A stretch of DNA of 64,000 nt, taken from Streptomyces pseudovenezuelae (GTDB lineage: Bacteria; Actinomycetota; Actinomycetes; Streptomycetales; Streptomycetaceae). Position numbers and translations under genes: made by a program. This document shows positions 57,753-64,000 of the stretch, in pieces (positions within the stretch are counted from its first letter, which is position 1; each line of letters begins with the position of its first letter). Below the pieces are notes generated by a model, which was not told the origin of the DNA, did not search any database, and was given only the letters and a program-made list of their open reading frames with translations. The stretch is from positions 124,001 to 188,000 of the forward strand of contig NZ_KQ948152.1 in assembly GCF_001513955.1 (NCBI RefSeq), in the 5' to 3' direction.

Positions 57753-58528
57753 CCACGGCAGAGGTGCTCGCCCGGGGCGAGCTGACGGTACGCGGGCAGA
57801 TCCGGGACGCCTCCAACGCGGTGCTGCACTGCTCCGTCTCGTACGAGGGCCAGGAGGCCCTGTGCGTCTACAAGCCGGTCCGCGGCGAGCGCCCCCTGTG
57901 GGACTTCCCGGACGGCACCCTCGCCCAGCGCGAGGTCGCCTCGTACGAGGTGTCCGAGGCGACCGGCTGGGGCCTGGTGCCGCCCACCGTGCTGCGCGAC
58001 GGGCCCTTCGGCGAGGGCATGTGCCAGCTGTGGATCGAGGGCGCGCCCGGCAGTGAGCTGCTCGCCCTGGTCGACGCCGAGGAGCCCGAGCCGGGCTGGA
58101 AGGCCATCGGCCTCGCCGAGGTCGGCGAGGGGAAGACCGCCCTCCTGGTGCACGCCGACGACGAGCGGCTGCGCAGGCTCGCCGTCCTCGACGCCGTGAT
58201 CAACAACGCCGACCGCAAGGGCGGCCACCTGCTGCCCGCCGAGGGCGGCCGGCTCTACGGCATCGACCACGGTGTGACCTTCAACGTCGAGAACAAGCTG
58301 CGGACCCTGCTGTGGGGCTGGGCGGGCGAACCGCTGACGGGGGAGGCGGTCGACGTCCTCAAAGGCCTCAGAGAGGCCCTGTCGGGCGCCTTGGCCGCCC
58401 GGCTCGCCACCCTGATCACCCCCGCCGAGATCGACGCCACGCGCGCGCGTGTCGACGCGCTGCTGGACTCCGGGAAGCACCCGGAGCCGAGCGGTGAGTG
58501 GCCCGCCATTCCCTGGCCACCCGTTTGA
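57716..58528 (+). CDS. SCO1664-family protein, PI3/4-kinase-like
   Basis: The product is 270 residues. The ATP-lysine region is CVYKPVRGERPLWDFPDG, the catalytic-loop-like region is DAVINNADRKGGHLL, and the metal-binding aspartate is in GIDHGVTF. These agree with the remote similarity of this family to phosphatidylinositol 3/4-kinases. It is probably cytoplasmic and may phosphorylate a lipid, protein or small molecule; none is established. ATG 57716 has GGAAGGA upstream, inside the DUF3090 gene. mshC follows 101 bases later. Confidence 0.88.
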   Translation: MSAPERIPPRSVTTAEVLARGELTVRGQIRDASNAVLHCSVSYEGQEALCVYKPVRGERPLWDFPDGTLAQREVASYEVSEATGWGLVPPTVLRDGPFGEGMCQLWIEGAPGSELLALVDAEEPEPGWKAIGLAEVGEGKTALLVHADDERLRRLAVLDAVINNADRKGGHLLPAEGGRLYGIDHGVTFNVENKLRTLLWGWAGEPLTGEAVDVLKGLREALSGALAARLATLITPAEIDATRARVDALLDSGKHPEPSGEWPAIPWPPV

Positions 58529-58629
58529 CGTGCCACTGCACAAGGGGCCGTACCGCGCAAGAAGGCCTTACCGGCCATCCGGCCCGGTCCGGTTCGTATA
58601 CGGAACATCCGTCCGGTTAGGCTCATGAC

Positions 58630-59859
58630 ATGCATGCCTGGCCCGCTTCCGAGGTCCCCGCCCTGCCTGGTCAGGGCCGCGACCTGAGGATCCACGACAC
58701 CGCGACCGGTGGCTTGGTCTCCCTCGACCCCGGTCCTGTCGCCCGTCTCTACGTCTGCGGTATCACGCCGTACGACGCCACCCACATGGGGCACGCGGCG
58801 ACCTACAACGCGTTCGACCTCGTGCAGCGCGTGTGGCTCGACACGAAGCGCCAGGTTCACTACGTCCAGAACGTCACCGACATCGACGACCCGCTCCTGG
58901 AGCGCGCCGAGCGGGACAACCTCGACTGGGCCGCCCTCGCCGAGAAGGAGACGGTCCTCTTCCGCGAGGACATGACCGCCCTCAGGATGCTGCCGCCGCA
59001 GCACTACATCGGCGCGGTCGAGGCGATACCCGGGATCGTGCCGCTCGTCGAGCGGCTGCGGGACGCCGGCGCCGCCTACGAGCTCGAAGGCGACACCTAC
59101 TTCTCCGTCGAGTCCGACCCGAACTTCGGGAAGGTCTCGAACCTCGACGCGGCCGCCATGCGGCTGCTGTCCGCCGAGCGCGGCGGCGACCCGGACCGTC
59201 CGGGCAAGAAGAACCCCCTCGACCCGATGCTGTGGATGGCCGCCCGCGAGGGCGAGCCCAGCTGGGACGGCGCCTCGCTCGGCCGGGGCCGGCCCGGCTG
59301 GCACATCGAGTGCGTGGCGATCGCCCTGGACCACCTCGGCATGACCTTCGACGTCCAGGGCGGCGGCTCCGACCTCGTCTTCCCGCACCACGAGATGGGC
59401 GCCTCCCACGCCCAGGTGCTGACCGGCGAGTTCCCCATGGCCAAGGCGTACGTCCACGCCGGCTTGGTCGCCCTCGACGGCGAGAAGATGTCCAAGTCCA
59501 AGGGCAACCTGGTCTTCGTGTCGCAGCTGCGGCGCGACGGCGTCGACCCCGCCGCCATCCGGCTGGCGCTGCTGGCCCACCACTACCGGGCCGACTGGGA
59601 GTGGACCGACCAGGTCCTCCAGGACGCCGTGGCCCGGCTGGGCCGCTGGCGTGCCGCCGTCTCCCGGCCCGACGGACCGTCCGCCGAAGCGCTCGTCGAG
59701 GAGATCCGCGAGGCCCTCGCGAACGACCTGGACGCCCCCGCCGCGCTCCTCGCCGTCGACCGCTGGGCCGCCGCACAGGAGGAACAGGGCGGCGACGACA
59801 TGGGCGCGCCCGGCGTGGTGACCCGCGCGGTGGACGCGCTGCTGGGCGTGGCCCTCTAG
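58630..59859 (+). CDS. mshC: Mycothiol cysteine ligase MshC
   Basis: The product is 409 residues. It is a cysteinyl-tRNA-synthetase paralogue with THMGHA (HIGH equivalent), YVQNVTDIDDPLLERA, GWHIECVAIA with the zinc ligands, and KMSKSKGN. It joins cysteine to glucosaminyl-inositol with ATP in mycothiol synthesis, the main low-molecular thiol of actinomycetes. It lacks the anticodon-binding tail of true CysRS, which separates it from cysS. A very long terminator follows. Confidence 0.95.
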   Translation: MHAWPASEVPALPGQGRDLRIHDTATGGLVSLDPGPVARLYVCGITPYDATHMGHAATYNAFDLVQRVWLDTKRQVHYVQNVTDIDDPLLERAERDNLDWAALAEKETVLFREDMTALRMLPPQHYIGAVEAIPGIVPLVERLRDAGAAYELEGDTYFSVESDPNFGKVSNLDAAAMRLLSAERGGDPDRPGKKNPLDPMLWMAAREGEPSWDGASLGRGRPGWHIECVAIALDHLGMTFDVQGGGSDLVFPHHEMGASHAQVLTGEFPMAKAYVHAGLVALDGEKMSKSKGNLVFVSQLRRDGVDPAAIRLALLAHHYRADWEWTDQVLQDAVARLGRWRAAVSRPDGPSAEALVEEIREALANDLDAPAALLAVDRWAAAQEEQGGDDMGAPGVVTRAVDALLGVAL

Positions 59860-59868
59860 AAGGCCGTA

Positions 59869-59924
59869 CCGCCGTACGAAGGGGCGCTCCCTGCGCGAGG
59901 AGGGAGCGCCCCTTCGTACGGCGG
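59869..59924 (+). terminator. 24-bp-stem terminator after mshC
   Basis: The stem runs 59869-59892 against 59901-59924, a perfect 24-bp pairing that begins CCGCCGTACGAAGGGG, with an 8-base loop, nine bases after the stop codon. It is the longest perfect hairpin noticed in the window. Confidence 0.88.
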
Positions 59925-60060
59925 ACGCAATCCGTCCGGAAACTGATGTCACGTCACAATCCGGCCGACGGCTGTGGAGGCGGCTGCCATGTGATGGGGT
60001 GGGAGCGTCGCTTGACTGTTCGGGCCGGCCCCGCGCCGGCCCCTCGCGGAAGGACGCACC

Positions 60061-60993
60061 GTGGCACCCGCAGACCGTTCCTTCGCACGTCGCACACTCC
60101 TGACCTCGACCGCCGCGCTCACCGGAGCGGCCCTGCTCGGCGGCACCGCGCAGGCGGCCGGAACCCGGCACGCCGCGTGGCCCGCGCAGTTCCCCCTGCC
60201 CGACGGGTTCCAGCCCGAGGGCATCACCATCGGCTCCGAGCCGTACGCCTGGTTCGGCTCGCTCGCGAACGGCGACATCTACCGGGCGAGCCTGGCCACC
60301 GGCCGCGGCGGGATCGTCGCCAAGGGCGCCGGCCGCCCGACCGTGGGCCTGAAGATCGACCGGCACGGCCGCAGACTCTTCCTCGCCGGCGGTGACAGCG
60401 GCGAGATCCGGACCGTCGACGCCCGCTCCGGCGCGACCGAGCAGGTGTACGCCACCGGCGGCACCTTCGTGAACGACGTGGTCCTCACCCCGGGCGCCGC
60501 CTGGTTCACCGACTCCTTCAAGCCGGTGCTGTACCGACTGGCCAAGGGCGCGGTGACGACCGTACCGCTGACCGGGGACTGGCAGCAGGGACCCGACTTC
60601 ACGGCCAACGGCATCGAGCGCACCCCCGACGGCCGCGCCCTGCTCGTGGTGAACGGCTTCGCGAACGGCGGCGGCCTCATGCGGGTCGACCCGCGCACCG
60701 GCGCCGCCCGGGCCGTCGACCTCGGCACGGCGAAACTCCCCAACGGCGACGGCCTGTTGCTGCTCGGCCGGACTCTCTACGCCGTCCAGCAGCAGCAGAA
60801 CGCGATCGACGTGTTCCGGCTGAACGACTCCGGCACCCGGGGCACCGCCGTCACCCGCATCACCGACCCGCGCTTCCGCATCCCGACGACGGTGGCCGCC
60901 TGGGGCAGGCGCCTGTATCTGCCCAACGCGCGCTTCGACGTGGAGCCCACGCCCACCACCGACTACGACGCGGTGGCGGTGGACCAGGTCTGA
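60061..60993 (+). CDS. Tat-exported beta-propeller protein, SMP-30/gluconolactonase-like
   Basis: The product is 310 residues with start codon GTG behind GGAAGGA. The signal SFARRTLLTSTAALTGAALL has twin arginines and a cut after AQA. The mature part shows repeated blade-like segments (PEGITIGSEPYAWFGSLANG, TFVNDVVLTPGAAWFTDS, NGIERTPDGRALLVVNG) as in SMP-30-type six-blade propellers. It could be a lactonase, but the metal-binding Glu and Asp set was not confirmed. It is monocistronic, with a terminator after the stop. Confidence 0.8.
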   Translation: MAPADRSFARRTLLTSTAALTGAALLGGTAQAAGTRHAAWPAQFPLPDGFQPEGITIGSEPYAWFGSLANGDIYRASLATGRGGIVAKGAGRPTVGLKIDRHGRRLFLAGGDSGEIRTVDARSGATEQVYATGGTFVNDVVLTPGAAWFTDSFKPVLYRLAKGAVTTVPLTGDWQQGPDFTANGIERTPDGRALLVVNGFANGGGLMRVDPRTGAARAVDLGTAKLPNGDGLLLLGRTLYAVQQQQNAIDVFRLNDSGTRGTAVTRITDPRFRIPTTVAAWGRRLYLPNARFDVEPTPTTDYDAVAVDQV

Positions 60994-61002
60994 GAGGACG
61001 GA

Positions 61003-61028
61003 GAGGGCGGTGCGTGTACACCGCCCTC
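61003..61028. terminator. Bidirectional terminator
   Basis: GAGGGCGGTG and CACCGCCCTC form a perfect 10-bp stem with a six-base loop between the convergent stops of the propeller gene and the PAC2 gene. Confidence 0.75.
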
Positions 61029-61034
61029 ATCCGC

Positions 61035-62063
61035 TCACTCCTCCGGCGACGAGTCCTCGTCGTCCGTCTCCGGTTCCCGCTCGGGTGCCCGCCCCGGATC
61101 CGTCTCCGCCTCCGGCTTCGGCGGTTTGGGGGGCTTCGTGCGTCCGCCGGGGCTGTCCCGCAGATAGGTCGAACTGTCGCTGCCGTCCGCGGTCGCGTGG
61201 CCGCCCGGCTGACCCGGCTGGCCGCCGTCCCGGCGCCGCAGATAGCGCTCGAACTCCCGGGCGATCGCCTCGCCCGAGGCCTCCGGCAGCTCCGCGGTGT
61301 CCCGGGCCTCCTCCAGCGTCTGGACGTACTCGGCGACCTCGGTGTCCTCGGCGGCCAGCTGGTCCACGCCCACCTGCCAGGCACGCGCGTCCTCGGCCAG
61401 CTCGCCCAACGGGATCCGCACGTCGATCAGGTCCTCCAGGCGGTTCAGGAGGGCCAGCGTCGCCTTCGGGTTCGGCGGCTGCGACACATAGTGCGGAACG
61501 GCCGCCCACAACGACACCGCGGGCACGCCCGCGTGGGCGCACGCCTCCTGGAGGATGCCGACGATCCCCGTGGGACCCTCGTACTTGGTCTCCTCCAGGT
61601 CCATGCGCTGGGCCAGGTCCGCGTCGGACGTGGTCCCGCTGATCGGCACCGGACGGGTGTGCGGGGTGTCACCGAGCAGCGCGCCCAGGATCACCACCAG
61701 CTCCACGCCCAGTTCGTGGGCGAAGCCCAGCAGCTCGTTGCAGAACGAGCGCCACCGCATCGACGGTTCGATACCTCGGACGAGTACGAGATCGCGCGGC
61801 TTGTCACCGCCGACGCGGACCACCGACAGCCTCGTCGTAGGCCACGTGATCTTGCGTACTCCGCCGTCCAGCCACACCGTGGGGCGGTTCACCTGGAAGT
61901 CGTAGTAGTCCTCGGCGTCGAGTGCCGCGAACACCTCGCCCTTCCACTCCCTGTCCAGATGCGCGACCGCGGTGGAGGCGGCGTCGCCGGCGTCGTTCCA
62001 GCCCTCGAACGCGGCCACCATGACCGGGTCGATCAGCTCGGGAACCCCGTCGAGCTCGATCAC
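61035..62063 (-). CDS. PAC2-family protein
   Basis: The product is 342 residues. VAAFEGWNDAGDAASTAVAH opens the PAC2 domain, with LGALLGDTPHTRPVPISG and EGPTGIVGILQEACAHAGVP further on. The C-terminal 60 residues are acidic, Pro- and Gly-rich and probably disordered. PAC2 proteins are linked to proteasome assembly in eukaryotes; in actinobacteria the family has no settled role. The start is GTG 62063 with GGAGG upstream. Confidence 0.88.
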   Translation of the reverse strand: MIELDGVPELIDPVMVAAFEGWNDAGDAASTAVAHLDREWKGEVFAALDAEDYYDFQVNRPTVWLDGGVRKITWPTTRLSVVRVGGDKPRDLVLVRGIEPSMRWRSFCNELLGFAHELGVELVVILGALLGDTPHTRPVPISGTTSDADLAQRMDLEETKYEGPTGIVGILQEACAHAGVPAVSLWAAVPHYVSQPPNPKATLALLNRLEDLIDVRIPLGELAEDARAWQVGVDQLAAEDTEVAEYVQTLEEARDTAELPEASGEAIAREFERYLRRRDGGQPGQPGGHATADGSDSSTYLRDSPGGRTKPPKPPKPEAETDPGRAPEREPETDDEDSSPEE

Positions 62064-62227
62064 CCAGCGCCTCCTTCCGACGTGCCCTCGCTTAACGCAC
62101 CAACCTTACGGCGTCCGGCGGGGGCGCCCGCAGCCCCCTTGCACGGGGGAGTGAACGATCACTGCCCCGTTCGCCACCCGGGAACACCCCCCGCCACCAT
62201 GCCGTTCGAGGGCTTCTCACAGGCTGC

Positions 62228-62899
62228 TCACAGCGTGGAGCGCAGCCACTGCTCCACGCTCGCGATGTGCACGGTCGCCCAGGAGCGGGCCGCCTCGCCG
62301 TCCCGGTCCCGCAGGGCCGCCAGGATCGCGCGGTGCTCGTGCAGGGTGCGGCTGACGGCGTCCTCCTGGGTCAGACCGCGCCAGATGCGGGCCCGGGTGG
62401 TGGGCCCGGACAGGCCGTCCAGGAGGGAGCAGAGCACGGAGTTGCCGGAGCTCTGCACGATCCCGCGGTGGAAGTCGAGATCGGAGGCGACCAGTTCCTC
62501 CACCGACGGATTGGCGCCGAGCTTGTCCAACTGGGCGCCCAGCGCGTCCAGTTGCTGCTCACTGATCCGGGAGGCGGCCATCGCGGTGGCGGCCGGCTCC
62601 AGGATGCGGCGCACCGCCAGGAACTCCAGGACCGTGTCGTCGCGGTGGAAGTCCACGACGAAGCTCAGCGCCTCCAGGAGGAGTTGCGGGTCCAGGCTGG
62701 TCACATACGTGCCGTCGCCCTGCCGTACGTCCAGGATGCGGATGAGCGACAGCGCCCGCACGGCCTCGCGCAGCGAGTTGCGGGACAGCCCCAGCTCGGA
62801 GGCGAGTTCGCTCTCCTTGGGGAGCCGCTCGCCGGGGCGCAGCGCGCCGGAGACGATCATGCCCTTGATCTTCTCGATCGCCTCGTCGGTGACAGCCAT
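62228..62899 (-). CDS. FadR-subgroup GntR-family regulator
   Basis: The product is 223 residues. A winged helix (KESELASELGLSRNSLREAV) is joined to an FCD domain with His and Asp positions in DLDFHRGIVQ and LHEHRAIL for a metal-bound carboxylate ligand. It lies downstream of glpD on the same strand, but strong hairpins separate them. A 23-base inverted repeat 32 bases upstream of its start is probably its own operator. The regulated pathway is not evident. Confidence 0.87.
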   Translation of the reverse strand: MAVTDEAIEKIKGMIVSGALRPGERLPKESELASELGLSRNSLREAVRALSLIRILDVRQGDGTYVTSLDPQLLLEALSFVVDFHRDDTVLEFLAVRRILEPAATAMAASRISEQQLDALGAQLDKLGANPSVEELVASDLDFHRGIVQSSGNSVLCSLLDGLSGPTTRARIWRGLTQEDAVSRTLHEHRAILAALRDRDGEAARSWATVHIASVEQWLRSTL

Positions 62900-62930
62900 G
62901 TCTTCCGGCCTCCTTCTCGCCCCGCTGTGC

Positions 62931-62953
62931 GCTGAGACGTCGGATGTCTCAGC
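62931..62953. promoter_or_regulatory. Predicted operator of the FadR-type regulator
   Basis: GCTGAGAC-N7-GTCTCAGC has perfect 8-bp arms and a seven-base centre, directly upstream of the GntR-family gene 62228-62899. Confidence 0.55.
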
Positions 62954-63016
62954 TCATTATGGACGCTGCTCGGTGCCGCCCGTTTCCAGGAGGGCATCGC
63001 GCACCACCAGGCACAC

Positions 63017-63056
63017 GAGAGGGGGCGGCTCCGTCGGCGGGGAGCCGCCCCCTCTC
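63017..63056 (-). terminator. Terminator downstream of glpD
   Basis: A perfect 16-bp stem (GAGAGGGGGCGGCTCC and its complement) with an 8-base loop lies after the glpD stop on the minus strand. A second, smaller hairpin (CCGGTCCC/GGGACCGG, 63100-63124) lies between it and the stop codon. Confidence 0.8.
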
Positions 63057-63132
63057 ACAGGCCGGCCCCCATAGGGGAGGAGGGGCCGTTCTCGGGATGC
63101 CGGTCCCGGTCGGGGAGGGACCGGACCCGGGG

Positions 63133-64000
63133 CTACTTCTTGTCGAGCAGGTCCTGGACCTTCGCCCGGACCTCGTCCGTGGCCAGGCCGCGGATCGTCA
63201 GCGTCGTCCGGCGGCGCAGCACGTCGTCCGGCGTCTCGGCCCACTCGTTGTCCCGGGCGTACACGACCTGCGCCCAGATCTCGGGGGCGTCCGGGTGGAC
63301 CCGCTCGCCCAGCTCCGGGTTCTCGTTGGCCAGCCGCGCGATGTCGAAGGCGAGCGAGCCGTAGTGGGTCGCCAGGTGCTTCGCCGTGTCGGCGGCCATG
63401 CGCGGACCCGGCGCCGGGTTGTCCACCAGCAGGCGGTGCGCGACCGCGCGCGGGTTGGCGACACCGGGAAGCGGGAGCCTCTTCGGCAGGGAGGAGATGG
63501 GCTCGAAGTCGTCACCGAGCGGAGCGCCCGGGAGCGCCTCCAGCTTCTGCATGACCGTACGGCCGATGTGGCGGAAGGTGGTCCACTTGCCGCCCGCGAC
63601 GGACAGCATGCCGCCACGGCCCTCCGTGACCACGGTCTCGCGCTTGGCCTTCGCGGTGTCACCGGGCCCGCCCGGCAGCACCCGCAGACCCGCGAACGAG
63701 TACGTGATCAGGTCCCGGGAGAGCTGCTGGTCGCGGACGGAGAACGCGGCCTCGTCGAGTATCTGGGCCGTGTCCTTCTCCGTGACCGCGACATCCGCCG
63801 GGTCGCCCTCGAACTCCTCGTCCGTGGTGCCGAGCAGGAGCATGTCCTCCCAGGGCAGCGCGAAGGTGATGCGGTACTTGTCGATCGGGGTGGCCAGCGC
63901 GGCCTTCCACGGCGAGGTCCGCTTCAGGACCAGGTGGGCGCCCTTGGACAGGCGGATGGACGGCGCCGCGTTCGGGTCCTCCATCCTGCGCAGGTGGTCG
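63133..64000 (-). CDS. glpD: Glycerol-3-phosphate dehydrogenase, C-terminal part
   Basis: The last 288 residues or so are present; the gene continues past the right edge. Visible family elements are KGAHLVLKR, FALPWEDMLLLGTTDEEF, LPGGPGDTAKAKRE and VAGGKWTTFRHIG, typical of the FAD-dependent membrane-associated enzyme that oxidises glycerol 3-phosphate to dihydroxyacetone phosphate. In Streptomyces it usually belongs to the glycerol operon; glpF, glpK and the regulator would lie outside the window. Confidence 0.93.
   Translation of the reverse strand, partial: DHLRRMEDPNAAPSIRLSKGAHLVLKRTSPWKAALATPIDKYRITFALPWEDMLLLGTTDEEFEGDPADVAVTEKDTAQILDEAAFSVRDQQLSRDLITYSFAGLRVLPGGPGDTAKAKRETVVTEGRGGMLSVAGGKWTTFRHIGRTVMQKLEALPGAPLGDDFEPISSLPKRLPLPGVANPRAVAHRLLVDNPAPGPRMAADTAKHLATHYGSLAFDIARLANENPELGERVHPDAPEIWAQVVYARDNEWAETPDDVLRRRTTLTIRGLATDEVRAKVQDLLDKK

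Noticed and set aside
58560..58630. A sigma-R type promoter before mshC
   Set aside because: GGAAC and GTT elements are present, but the spacing is about eight bases, not the roughly eighteen required.

Overview
The window is a chromosomal stretch of a high-GC actinomycete, almost certainly a Streptomyces. The evidence is the strongly GC-biased third codon position, many GTG starts, two chaplin genes (aerial-hypha surface proteins), a mycothiol ligase (mshC), Streptomyces-type SoxR, a long hairpin terminator after many genes, and a gene order that from memory resembles the SCO1661 to SCO1706 region of S. coelicolor. No phage, insertion sequence, integrase or CRISPR array was seen. Both edges cut genes: an ABC ATPase on the left and glpD on the right.

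Region 1 (1-12.7 kb) holds oxidative catabolism: an aldehyde dehydrogenase/alcohol dehydrogenase pair, an MHS-type transporter, an acyl-CoA dehydrogenase, a MaoC-type hydratase, two TetR regulators, an ArsR regulator and SoxR. Region 2 (12.8-20.6 kb) has hypothetical proteins, a BKACE-family enzyme, and exported or hydrolytic enzymes (penicillin-acylase family, alpha/beta hydrolase, NamZ-like muramidase). Region 3 (20.6-26.1 kb) has an SDR, an acyl-CoA ligase and a TetR gene facing an aminoglycoside-phosphotransferase-fold kinase and an ACAD10/11-type acyl-CoA dehydrogenase. That gene set recalls the 4-hydroxyacid (levulinate, Lva) pathway. Reading the spacers by eye gives three different inverted repeats, each shared between separate promoters, so three local TetR regulons can be proposed across regions 1 and 3.

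Region 4 (26.1-36.9 kb) holds a remarkable histidine-rich small protein, two DUF202 membrane proteins, a VanJ-like membrane phosphatase-fold protein next to an orphan sensor kinase, a Nudix hydrolase, transporters, and a molybdoenzyme with its putative cytochrome b partner. Region 5 (37-39.9 kb) is the gluconate module gntP-gntK facing gntR. Region 6 (39.9-45.6 kb) is a three-gene operon: a Pls/PosA-type membrane NRPS, an M1 metallopeptidase and a YchJ-like protein. It is organised as a possible poly-amino-acid synthetase with a cognate degrading enzyme.

Region 7 (45.8-53.1 kb) has tRNA-Leu(GAG), an M20 peptidase, short and long chaplins, a RecD2-like protein whose ATPase motifs look lost, and an aldo/keto reductase. 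Region 8 (53.2-64 kb) has an LLM flavin/F420 oxidoreductase, a ferritin-like protein and CorA. It also has the conserved actinobacterial block histidine phosphatase / DUF3090 / PI3K-like SCO1664 protein / mshC, then a propeller protein, a PAC2 protein, a FadR-type regulator and glpD.

Spacers longer than 300 bases (779-1646, 10124-10948, 30397-30744, 31639-32345, 45574-46158) carry no convincing protein gene. Three of them contain diverged C-rich direct repeats, and one holds the tRNA. All assignments rest on reading the sequence; no database search was run.
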